Below are positions 1-6,273 of a stretch of 6,982 nucleotides of DNA, in pieces. The notes under the pieces were generated by a model, which made no database searches, was not told the origin of the DNA, and was given only the letters and a program-made list of their open reading frames with translations. How positions within the stretch are numbered: position 1 is the first letter of the stretch; each line of letters begins with the position of its first letter. The translations under genes and the position numbers were made by a program. This DNA is from Bacteroidales bacterium (lineage in GTDB: Bacteria > Bacteroidota > Bacteroidia > Bacteroidales > Tenuifilaceae), in contig WBUV01000168.1 of NCBI GenBank assembly GCA_008933525.1, positions 1 to 6,982 on the forward strand, in the 5' to 3' direction.

Positions 1-401
1 GTCCAGTTTCTTGTAGTGAAAAATCGAATGTCTATATTCTTTTTTGATATATCGTTAAATTTTGGTTGCTCGGTTATCAAGTAATCTCGTTGAACCTGTT
101 GATGACTAGCTCCGTGAAATTTAGCTGCGGAGAATAAACTTACATAATAATTCCTATTCAGATACTTAAATAATTTTTCACAATAAAGTTGAATTGGAAG
201 TTTTTTTGCAGAAGAATATCTTGGTGTGATAATTAAATAAAAGCCTTTACGAAGATTTACTATTTCTCCTTTTTCTGACAGTCTAAGAAGTTCGAATTTC
301 AAAGAATTACTGCTACCTGCTGTTTCTCTAGCAATTTCATCCAATGAAAATGAGTAATTTTCAATTGATAACAGATATCTTATATATTCTTTCGCATTCA
401 T
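1..401 (-). CDS. AbiEi-type antitoxin/transcriptional repressor (type IV toxin-antitoxin), 3' end outside window
   Basis: This reading frame opens at an ATG at 401-399 on the minus strand and stays open for 133 codons to the window edge, so the C-terminal part is missing. I translated it by hand. Residues 1-60 look like a winged helix-turn-helix: a helical stretch, then EKGEIVNLRKGFYLI as the probable wing. Residues 85-102 (YYVSLFSAAKFHGASHQQ), followed by QRDYLIT, match the characteristic core of AbiEi family antitoxins. In known AbiE systems AbiEi represses its own promoter and counteracts AbiEii, a nucleotidyltransferase-like toxin encoded just downstream. Here that partner would lie left of base 1 and cannot be seen. 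The gene is about 30% G+C by hand count, lower than alaS and GNAT, which fits acquired DNA. There is no clear Shine-Dalgarno, as is usual in Bacteroidota. An orphan AbiEi-like regulator without a toxin is the main alternative. Confidence 0.8.
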   Translation of the reverse strand, partial: MNAKEYIRYLLSIENYSFSLDEIARETAGSSNSLKFELLRLSEKGEIVNLRKGFYLIITPRYSSAKKLPIQLYCEKLFKYLNRNYYVSLFSAAKFHGASHQQVQRDYLITEQPKFNDISKKNIDIRFFTTRNW

Positions 402-426
402 GTTTAGTAAATATTCGATAAAAGTA

Positions 427-460
427 TCAAATTAATCTACTATTCTCAAATTATTACTAT
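427..460 (-). repeat. Imperfect direct repeat upstream of the AbiEi gene (possible operator)
   Basis: On the plus strand, TCAAATTAATCTACTAT (427-443) is followed by TCAAATTATTACTAT (446-460). The copies differ by a two-base indel and start 19 bases apart, roughly two helical turns. They lie 26-59 bases before the AbiEi start codon. A third TACTAT occurs at 504-509. AbiEi proteins are known to autorepress by binding repeated sites in their promoter, which makes this a candidate operator. The repeat itself is visible; the binding role is inference, and the AT-rich context raises the chance of coincidence. Confidence 0.4.
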
Positions 461-546
461 ATTTTTTTAGTGAGTTTTTTGTTGGTAAGAATTGCCATAG
501 GTTTACTATCGTATTATAAGCAACACCTTAAGGCAAGAAAATTCTT

Positions 547-1059
547 TTACCTTACAATGGCGTAAATCAACTCATCGCAGAACTCGCCGTTCTTAAAGCA
601 GGCCTTTTTTAGTGTGGCTTCAAGCGTAAAACCTGCCTTTTCCAGAACCCTTTGCGAGGCGTTGTTAAAGCTGAACGGGCGGGCGTAAATCCTAACTATA
701 TCGAAGGTGTGGAAACCGTAATCAACTATCTGCTTTATTGCTTCCGGTATAACCCCTTTTCCCCAGTATGGCTCTGCGAGCCAGTAGCCACACTCCGCCG
801 ATTTACGGTGTATATCGGATTGTACAAATATTCCAATGGAGCCACAGGCCTCGCCATTAATTTCAATGGCAAAGATTGTGTACGGCTCGTTCTGTATGGC
901 CATAGTAAGGAACTTTTTGGCATCGTCCAAGCCGTAAGGGTTTGGGAATCCATCGGTGAGGTTTGCTGCAATTTTGGGGTTGTTGGCATACTTTACAATG
1001 CTCTCGGCATCGGATTCCCTGAATGGGCGGAGGATGAATTTTGGGGTAATTGAACTCAT
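547..1059 (-). CDS. GNAT family N-acetyltransferase, RimJ/RimL type
   Basis: This is a complete 170-residue protein, the usual length for single-domain acetyltransferases of the RimJ/RimL (Acetyltransf_3) group, which move an acetyl group from acetyl-CoA to an amine. FILRPFRESDAESIVKYANN at residues 8-27 is the typical N-terminal strand and helix. The acetyl-CoA pyrophosphate-binding motif is CGYWLAEPYWGKGVIPEA (90-107), with the WGKG turn at 99-102. FNNASQRVLEKAGF (131-144) is the conserved late helix that often marks this group. The N-terminal MSSITPKFILRP makes the ATG at 1059 a natural start. The substrate cannot be told: relatives act on ribosomal protein N-termini, small amines or drugs. 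The gene lies 3' of the alaS terminator, so it probably has its own promoter. None is convincing in the short leader; TAAAATTG at 1084-1077 (minus strand) is only a near match to TAnnTTTG. Sampled stretches are about 50% G+C. Confidence 0.9.
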   Translation of the reverse strand: MSSITPKFILRPFRESDAESIVKYANNPKIAANLTDGFPNPYGLDDAKKFLTMAIQNEPYTIFAIEINGEACGSIGIFVQSDIHRKSAECGYWLAEPYWGKGVIPEAIKQIVDYGFHTFDIVRIYARPFSFNNASQRVLEKAGFTLEATLKKACFKNGEFCDELIYAIVR

Positions 1060-1101
1060 AGTCAGATTTCTTTATCCAATTTTATAAAATTTTCCGGTAA
1101 C

Positions 1102-1133
1102 AAAAAAACGCCACCAAAAAATGGCGGCGTTTT
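1102..1133 (-). terminator. Intrinsic terminator of alaS
   Basis: Read on the minus strand, bases 1133-1122 (AAAACGCCGCCA) pair with 1116-1105 (TGGTGGCGTTTT) across a five-base T loop. This gives a 12-bp stem with one G.U wobble (1125 with 1113). The stem runs into a tract of seven T (1108-1102). The hairpin begins about 20 bases after the alaS stop codon. The wobble pairs only in the minus-strand transcript (it is A.C on the other strand), and the U tract also follows on that strand, so the terminator points the same way as alaS. It insulates the GNAT gene from alaS transcription. Confidence 0.9.
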
Positions 1134-1153
1134 ATGGTTTGCATTAATGCTAT

Positions 1154-3772
1154 TTACTTTATAATCTGTACTGCCTTAGCAATGGCCGATTCTAGTCCCG
1201 CTGGGTTTTTACCACCTGCGGTTGCGTAGAATGCTTGTCCACCGCCACCACCTTGAATTTCCTTGGCGGCCTCGCGTACAATATTCGATGCGTTTAGCTG
1301 GCGTGCCTCTACCAGTTTGTCGGAAATCATAATGGTTAGAACTGCTTTTCCGGCAATTTCGGCACCAAGCACTAGGTAAAGGTCGGCAACCTCGTTCTTT
1401 AGCTGGAAAGCTAAGTCCTTAATGGCATCGGCGTTGCTAACTGTAACGCACTCGCTGATAATGTTGATACCATCGTGCTGCTGAACCTTTTGCTTTAAGG
1501 TCGATTTAATCTCCTTAAGCTTTTCTGCTTGGAACATCTCAATTTCCTTGCGTAGTGCTTCGTTCTCCTCAACCAACTTTGTGGCAGCCTGAGTTACGCT
1601 TGCTGGGTTACCAAGTATGGTTTTAATCTCCTTGATTGTTTCAACCTGCGAGTAAACAAACTCCTCGGCTTTAACTCCAGTAATTGCTTCAATTCTGCGT
1701 ACCCCAGCAGCAATAGCACTTTCCGATGTTAACTTGAACATTCCAATTTGACCGGTTGCGTGAACGTGAGTTCCTCCGCAAAGCTCCACCGATTCGCCAA
1801 AACGGATAACCCTTACAGAGTCGCCATACTTTTCGCCGAATAGCGCCATAGCACCCATTTGCTGAGCATGCTCCATTGGAACATCGCGGTGCTCGTCCAG
1901 TGCAATATTCTGGCGAATAGCACGGTTTACAAGTTTCTCCACCTGACGGATTTCCTCTTCGGTCATCTTTTGGAAATGCGAGAAGTCGAAACGTAGGTAG
2001 TCTGGGCCAACCAACGAGCCTTTTTGCTCAACGTGTGTTCCAAGAACTTTGCGTAAAGCGCTATGCAAAAGGTGTGTTGCAGAGTGGTTGTTTGCTGTAC
2101 TAGTTCTGTTCTCCACATTAACTTTGGCAAAGAATTGTGCTTTTGGTTTGCTTGGTAGGCGGTCAACCTGGTGAATAATCAAGTTGTTTTCTTTGAATGT
2201 ATTGATAACATTGATAGGTTCACCATTGCCTTCAATTGTTCCGCTGTCGCCAACCTGCCCACCCGACTCAGCGTAGAATGGCGTTTTATCCAGTACAATA
2301 TGGTATTGTTCAGTTCCTTTAGTTTTTACGGTACGCATTTTTGCAATGCGAACATCGGCTTTTAGCGAGTCGTATCCAACAAACTCAACCTCGTCGATAT
2401 CCAGAATTTCTTCCCAATCGTGAGCTTCCACAGCAGCATCGGCGCGTGAGCGCTCCTTTTGTGTGGCCATTTCGGCATCAAACTCCTTGCGGTTAACGCC
2501 AAGGTCGTTTTCACGTAGAATTAGCTCGGTTAAATCGAGTGGGAAACCGTAAGTATCGTAAAGCACAAATGCCTCTTTACCCGAAATCTCCGAAAGTTTC
2601 TCCTTTTTAGCCTTTGCAATTTGCTGGTCTAAAAGACGAATACCTGTTTCAAGTGTGTGAAGGAATGCTGCTTCCTCCTTATTAATTACGTTGATAATTA
2701 AATCTTTTTGAGCCTTCAACTCTGGGAAGTGGTTGCCCATTTGCTCCACCAAAACTGGCACAAGGCTATCGATAAATGGCTCTCTGAAATTTAGGAATGT
2801 ATAGCCGTAACGTACAGCACGGCGTAAAATCCTACGGATTACATAACCAGCCTTAACGTTCGATGGTAGCTGACCATCGGCAATTGAGAAGCTAATTGCA
2901 CGTAGGTGGTCGGCAATAACACGCATTGCAACATCGGCCTTTTGGTCTTTGCCGTAGTCAATTCCGCACATTTGTGATATGCGGTTGATTATTGGAGTGA
3001 ATACATCGGTATCGTAGTTACTCTTTTTACCTTGGGTAACCATTGCCAAACGTTCAAATCCCATTCCTGTATCGACGTGTTTTGCTGGAAGTGGCTCAAG
3101 TGTACCGTTTGCTTTACGGTTGTACTGAATAAACACAAGGTTCCAAATCTCAATTACTTGAGGGTGACCAGTGTTAACCATTTTGTGTCCGGGGATTGCC
3201 TTACGTTCCTCGTCGCTACGGATATCAACGTGGATTTCGGTACAAGGGCCACAAGGGCCAGTATCGCCCATTTCCCAGAAGTTATCCTTTTTGTTGCCAA
3301 GCAGAATGCGTTCCTCTGGTAAATATTTTTTCCAGCGATCTTTTGCCTCGGAGTCCATCTCAACACCTTCGTTAGGGCTACCCTCAAAAACTGTTGCGTA
3401 AACTCTCTCTTTATCAATTTTAAGAACATCAATTAAAAATTCCCAACCCCAGTCAATGGCTTCGTTCTTGAAATAATCGCCAAACGACCAGTTGCCCAAC
3501 ATCTCAAACATTGTGTGGTGGTATGTGTCGTGTCCAACCTCCTCAAGGTCGTTATGCTTACCCGAAACGCGTAAACATTTCTGCGAGTTTGCTATTCTTG
3601 GGTACTTTACTGGAGAGTTTCCAAGGAAAATATCTTTGAACTGATTCATCCCCGCATTGGTAAACATCAGGGTTGAATCATTCTTAATTACCATAGGAGC
3701 CGATGGAACAATCTGGTGCGATTTGCTCTTGAAAAATTCCAAAAATGCTTTTCTAAGTTCTATTGAATTCAT
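1154..3772 (-). CDS. alaS: Alanyl-tRNA synthetase
   Basis: AlaRS charges tRNA-Ala with alanine in the cytosol and hydrolyses mischarged Ser- or Gly-tRNA-Ala. At 872 residues it is a normal full-length bacterial enzyme. The class II catalytic core fills roughly residues 1-240. Motif 1 is [18 protein letters not shown] (85-102), motif 2 lies around [17 protein letters not shown] (165-181), and motif 3 around DTGMGFERL (234-242). The tRNA-recognition region follows to about 460. The editing domain carries all four zinc ligands: H563 and H567 in [10 protein letters not shown], and C665 and H669 in CGGTH. A coiled segment (about 705-765) leads to the C-terminal C-Ala/DHHA1 domain with its glycine-rich loop [15 protein letters not shown] (840-854). 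The start [14 protein letters not shown] fits the family. The gene is monocistronic, divergent from the M23 cluster, and ends at a strong terminator. I see no missing residues or frameshift. Confidence 0.99.
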   Translation of the reverse strand: MNSIELRKAFLEFFKSKSHQIVPSAPMVIKNDSTLMFTNAGMNQFKDIFLGNSPVKYPRIANSQKCLRVSGKHNDLEEVGHDTYHHTMFEMLGNWSFGDYFKNEAIDWGWEFLIDVLKIDKERVYATVFEGSPNEGVEMDSEAKDRWKKYLPEERILLGNKKDNFWEMGDTGPCGPCTEIHVDIRSDEERKAIPGHKMVNTGHPQVIEIWNLVFIQYNRKANGTLEPLPAKHVDTGMGFERLAMVTQGKKSNYDTDVFTPIINRISQMCGIDYGKDQKADVAMRVIADHLRAISFSIADGQLPSNVKAGYVIRRILRRAVRYGYTFLNFREPFIDSLVPVLVEQMGNHFPELKAQKDLIINVINKEEAAFLHTLETGIRLLDQQIAKAKKEKLSEISGKEAFVLYDTYGFPLDLTELILRENDLGVNRKEFDAEMATQKERSRADAAVEAHDWEEILDIDEVEFVGYDSLKADVRIAKMRTVKTKGTEQYHIVLDKTPFYAESGGQVGDSGTIEGNGEPINVINTFKENNLIIHQVDRLPSKPKAQFFAKVNVENRTSTANNHSATHLLHSALRKVLGTHVEQKGSLVGPDYLRFDFSHFQKMTEEEIRQVEKLVNRAIRQNIALDEHRDVPMEHAQQMGAMALFGEKYGDSVRVIRFGESVELCGGTHVHATGQIGMFKLTSESAIAAGVRRIEAITGVKAEEFVYSQVETIKEIKTILGNPASVTQAATKLVEENEALRKEIEMFQAEKLKEIKSTLKQKVQQHDGINIISECVTVSNADAIKDLAFQLKNEVADLYLVLGAEIAGKAVLTIMISDKLVEARQLNASNIVREAAKEIQGGGGGQAFYATAGGKNPAGLESAIAKAVQIIK

Positions 3773-3815
3773 AAATATCTTGATTTGAAACTGTTAATTT
3801 TAATTATTTAATCAT

Positions 3816-3845
3816 TTTGATAAAAAAAATTATATTTTAGCTTTG
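3816..3845 (+). promoter_or_regulatory. Candidate promoter P1 of the M23 gene cluster
   Basis: TTTG at 3816-3819 is followed by an 18-base spacer and TAGCTTTG at 3838-3845, then CA. This matches the Bacteroidetes vegetative promoter pattern (-33 TTTG, -7 TAnnTTTG). It would start transcription near 3851, leaving a leader of about 70 bases before the first M23 gene. The box shares the palindrome TTTGCAAA (3842-3849) with the candidate alaS -7 box on the other strand. Confidence 0.5.
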
Positions 3846-3872
3846 CAAAATTATAATTTTACCTTAGATTTG
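3842..3872 (+). promoter_or_regulatory. Candidate promoter P2 of the M23 gene cluster, overlapping P1
   Basis: TTTG at 3842-3845, a 19-base spacer and TAGATTTG at 3865-3872 give a second exact match to the Bacteroidetes promoter pattern. The -33 box of P2 is the last half of the -7 box of P1, so the two could not be occupied by polymerase at the same time. The predicted start is near 3878, with a leader of about 45 bases. Confidence 0.45.
3846..3853 (-). promoter_or_regulatory. Candidate -7 box of the alaS promoter
   Basis: On the minus strand these bases read TAATTTTG, followed by CA, an exact fit to the Bacteroidetes -7 element TAnnTTTG. It would give an alaS leader of roughly 65-70 bases. 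No TTTG lies at the usual -33 distance; the nearest is 30 bases upstream. A second exact match, TACTTTTG at 3919-3912, is further away and also lacks a spaced -33 box. Because the region is AT-rich, either could be a chance match. Confidence 0.35.
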
Positions 3873-3923
3873 TTGCCGTTAGTCAAAATGGAATAATTAT
3901 CAGTAACTTAGCAAAAGTAGCCG

Positions 3924-4886
3924 ATGGCCAAAATAAAATATCAGTTTAACCCGAATACTTTATCCTTCGATATAATAAGGATTCCATTCTACAAAAGGTT
4001 AGCAAAGATACTAATTCATCTTGGATTTTACCTTGCAATTTTTATTGTTTTAGGATATGGGTTTTCGATTTTTGTTGATACACCAATTGAGCAAGGTCTA
4101 AAGAGAACGAATTCGGAGTATCTTTTAAAATATGAACTTACTACTAAACAGTTAAACGAGTTAAACGTATTGCTGGCTCAGATGGAGTTGCGCGATAATA
4201 ATATCTACCGTTCAATATTTGAAACAGATTCTATACCACTCTCTATCCGTCGAGGCGGTTATGGAGGTGCCGAAAAATACGCGAGCTTGATGGGAAATTC
4301 AAACTCACCCATGATAATCAAAACCTACAAGATGCTCGATGAGATTTCGTGGCGCTCATACATTCAATCGCGTTCATTCGACGAGGTTGCCGAAATGGCC
4401 AAAAATAAGGAACGAATGATTGAGTGCGTTCCTGCCATCCAACCAATATCTGTTAAGAATCTTGTTAGAATATCCGATTTTTATGGATACAGGAAGGACC
4501 CAATGAACAAAGTTAGAACAATGCATCACGGAATTGATTTTGCAGGTCCTATTGGTACACCTGTTTATTCCACTGGCGATGGGATTATTCTTGAAGCAGG
4601 TTATTCGTTTAGTGGGTATGGTAATCAGGTGGTTGTTGACCATGGGTTTGGTTATAAAACTCGCTATGCACATTTACATAAAGTTAATGTGAAGATTGGC
4701 GATAAAGTTAAGCGCGCCGAAATGGTGGGGACTCTTGGTAATTCAGGCAAAAGTACTGGGCCACACTTGCATTACGAGGTTATGATCAGGAATAGTTCAG
4801 TTAATCCTCTTAATTATTTCAATGATATGACAGAGGAGGATTACGAGTCGATGCTTAAGAACTATTCAAGCGAATTTATGGATTAG
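3924..4886 (+). CDS. Membrane-anchored M23 (LytM-type) metallopeptidase, first tandem copy
   Basis: This is a 320-residue, probably zinc-dependent endopeptidase expected to cut peptidoglycan cross-links or stems in the periplasm. Residues 1-27 are a basic cytosolic tail. One hydrophobic segment at about 28-51 acts as an uncleaved anchor (no lipobox). A helical, coiled-coil-like stretch follows (about 58-92), then a linker with RDNNIYRSIFE (90-100) and YIQSRSFDEV (146-155). The M23 domain spans about 185-297. The zinc ligands should be H201 and D205 (HHGID) and H283, with catalytic H250 (RYAH) and H281 (HLHYEV), by analogy with LytM. All are present, so it should be active. D192 replaces the histidine of the usual GxRxHP stretch ahead of the active site; this is not a known catalytic residue. 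The ATG at 3924 lies below two candidate promoters with no Shine-Dalgarno. It heads a probable operon with its paralogue 36 bases downstream. Relatives include MepM-like and bactofilin-partner peptidases; the exact cell role is unknown. Confidence 0.93.
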   Translation: MAKIKYQFNPNTLSFDIIRIPFYKRLAKILIHLGFYLAIFIVLGYGFSIFVDTPIEQGLKRTNSEYLLKYELTTKQLNELNVLLAQMELRDNNIYRSIFETDSIPLSIRRGGYGGAEKYASLMGNSNSPMIIKTYKMLDEISWRSYIQSRSFDEVAEMAKNKERMIECVPAIQPISVKNLVRISDFYGYRKDPMNKVRTMHHGIDFAGPIGTPVYSTGDGIILEAGYSFSGYGNQVVVDHGFGYKTRYAHLHKVNVKIGDKVKRAEMVGTLGNSGKSTGPHLHYEVMIRNSSVNPLNYFNDMTEEDYESMLKNYSSEFMD

Positions 4887-4891
4887 TTTAT

Positions 4892-4899
4892 TACTTTTG
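4892..4899 (+). promoter_or_regulatory. Candidate internal -7 box before the second M23 gene
   Basis: TACTTTTG, followed by CAAAA, is an exact TAnnTTTG match inside the 36-base gap between the two peptidase genes. It would give the second copy a leader of under 20 bases. No TTTG lies at the -33 distance; the region there reads GAATTTATG. It may let the second copy be expressed apart from the first, but the evidence is one box only. Confidence 0.35.
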
Positions 4900-4922
4900 C
4901 AAAAAATAAAATAGACCCAATA

Positions 4923-5894
4923 ATGGTTAAGCACAAATATAAATTTCATCCTGAACAGCTCATTTTCGTTAAAGTTCGAGCATCGGTTAGGGAGAAGTTT
5001 TTTTGGATAATGAAATATGTTGCTGCAGCCATTGTTGTTTCTATCATTTCATACCTTGTTTTTCCCTTCTTTATTGATACTCCGGAGGTAAGGAAACTCC
5101 GTAGAGAGAACCAAGAGTTACTCTTCAATTTCGATATTATCAATAAACGTATCGATCAGCTAAGGGCTGTACTTGAAGATCTTCAAAAACGTGATGATAA
5201 TATTTACAGGATAATTTTTGAAGCAGAGCCTGTTCACTCTTCTGTTCGAGAAGCAGGGATGGGTGGAGTCGATCGTTATTCATACCTAGAAGGGTTGTCC
5301 AATAGCAAAATTATTATTGAAACTACCAAGAAAATTGATAAGCTAAGCAAAAAAGCCTATATACAGAGCCGATCGTTTGATGAAATTACGGTACTTGCAA
5401 AGCGAAAAGATGATATGGTTAGGAGCATTCCTGCAATAATGCCAATAAGCAACAAGGATTTAACCCGTGTAGCATCATCGTTTGGTATGCGTATACACCC
5501 CTTCTATAAAGTGCTAAAAATGCACACTGGTATGGATTTTACAGCTCCTACGGGTACCGAAATATATTCAACAGGTGATGGCGTAGTTAAGAAAATTGAG
5601 TTTGCTCAGCGTGGTTATGGATATCATACTGTTGTTGATCATGGGTTTGGTTACGAAACATTGTATGCCCACATGAGTCAAATAATTGTTCGTCCTGGGC
5701 AAAAGGTTAAACGAGGAACAGTAATTGGTTATGTTGGAAACACTGGAACCTCTGTGGCACCTCATTTACACTACGAAGTTCTACGTAATGGTGCGCCTAT
5801 TAATCCGATCAACTATTACTTTAACGATTTAACCCCAGAGCAATACGATAAGTTGTTAGAGATAGCCTCGCAACCAACGCAAAGCTTTGATTAA
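4923..5894 (+). CDS. Membrane-anchored M23 (LytM-type) metallopeptidase, second tandem copy
   Basis: This 323-residue paralogue of the gene just upstream has the same layout: a basic cytosolic tail (1-29), one membrane segment (about 31-51), a charged coiled-coil-like stretch (about 55-92), a conserved linker with RDDNIYRIIFE (90-100) and YIQSRSFDEI (146-155), and an M23 domain (about 185-298). The catalytic set is complete at the same positions: H201 and D205 (HTGMD), H250 (LYAH), H281 and H283 (HLHYEV). The usual RIHP (190-193) is kept. The two proteins align without a gap to about residue 286. By hand I count 53 identities over residues 181-286, about 50%, so the duplication is old. Expected action is on periplasmic peptidoglycan. 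Likely co-transcribed with its neighbours: 36 bases from the first copy and 32 bases before the MerR-like gene, with a possible internal promoter. The C-terminal tail DLTPEQYDKLLE resembles that of copy one. Confidence 0.93.
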   Translation: MVKHKYKFHPEQLIFVKVRASVREKFFWIMKYVAAAIVVSIISYLVFPFFIDTPEVRKLRRENQELLFNFDIINKRIDQLRAVLEDLQKRDDNIYRIIFEAEPVHSSVREAGMGGVDRYSYLEGLSNSKIIIETTKKIDKLSKKAYIQSRSFDEITVLAKRKDDMVRSIPAIMPISNKDLTRVASSFGMRIHPFYKVLKMHTGMDFTAPTGTEIYSTGDGVVKKIEFAQRGYGYHTVVDHGFGYETLYAHMSQIIVRPGQKVKRGTVIGYVGNTGTSVAPHLHYEVLRNGAPINPINYYFNDLTPEQYDKLLEIASQPTQSFD

Positions 5895-5926
5895 TCCTCA
5901 ATAATAATCCATAAGACCTAATTCCA

Positions 5927-6265
5927 ATGCCCTACAAGGAGAAGAAAGTTGAAAAGTTGTACTATTCAATAGGTGAAGTTGCCGATATGTTGAATGTAAA
6001 TACATCTCTAATCCGTTTTTGGGAAAAGAATTTTGATATTATTAAACCCCATAAGAATAAAAAGGGTAATAGGTATTTTACAAAGGAGGATATTGAGAAT
6101 CTTAAGTTGATATACCATTTAGTAAAAGAGCAAAGAATGACCCTTGAAGGAGCTCAGAAAAAATTGAGCGAAAATAAGCAGTCTGTTTCCGATAACTACA
6201 AGATTATTGAGAGTTTAACAGGCATTAAGCAAATGCTTTTGGAGATTAGGGATCAATTGGAGTAG
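5927..6265 (+). CDS. Small MerR-type transcriptional regulator
   Basis: This 112-residue protein has an N-terminal MerR DNA-binding domain. The helix-turn-helix is YYSIGEVADMLNVNTSLIRF (12-31), with the family's FWEK (31-34). The wing follows at about 40-52 (KPHKNKKGNRYFT), then the second helical pair KEDIENLKLIYHLVKEQRMT (53-72). Residues 86-112 form one helix, probably for dimerisation. There is no C-terminal effector domain and no cysteine, so metal or redox sensing of the classical MerR kind is not expected. In length and wording it matches the compact MerR proteins seen in Bacteroidota. It sits 32 bases after the second M23 gene and 8 before the Nif3-like gene, so an operon is likely. 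Its targets are not shown by the sequence; control of the adjoining envelope genes is only a possibility. Confidence 0.9.
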   Translation: MPYKEKKVEKLYYSIGEVADMLNVNTSLIRFWEKNFDIIKPHKNKKGNRYFTKEDIENLKLIYHLVKEQRMTLEGAQKKLSENKQSVSDNYKIIESLTGIKQMLLEIRDQLE

Positions 6266-6273
6266 TTACACAC

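Noticed and set aside
535..546. Possible terminator for the GNAT gene just after its stop
   Set aside because: The palindrome CCTTAAGG near 527-534 is short and AT-rich and is not followed by a T tract on the minus strand.
652..1053. 133-codon open frame on the plus strand
   Set aside because: It lies antisense to the GNAT gene, whose protein has clear family motifs; the antisense translation shows no recognisable domain.
3032..3322. Plus-strand open frame of 96 codons inside alaS
   Set aside because: It is an antisense shadow of the well-conserved alaS coding region, with a composition-driven open frame and no family features.
3847..3860. AAAATTATAATTTT as a regulator binding site in its own right
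   Set aside because: The palindrome is perfect but contains only A and T in an AT-rich spacer, so chance is likely; it is mentioned only with the promoter finding.
4892..4910. Hairpin terminator between the two M23 genes based on TTTTGCAAAA
   Set aside because: The symmetric core is five pairs with no loop and no GC-rich stem, so it cannot act as an intrinsic terminator.
5895..5926. Promoter search before the MerR-like gene
   Set aside because: The 32-base gap has no TAnnTTTG box; read-through from the peptidase genes is the simpler explanation.
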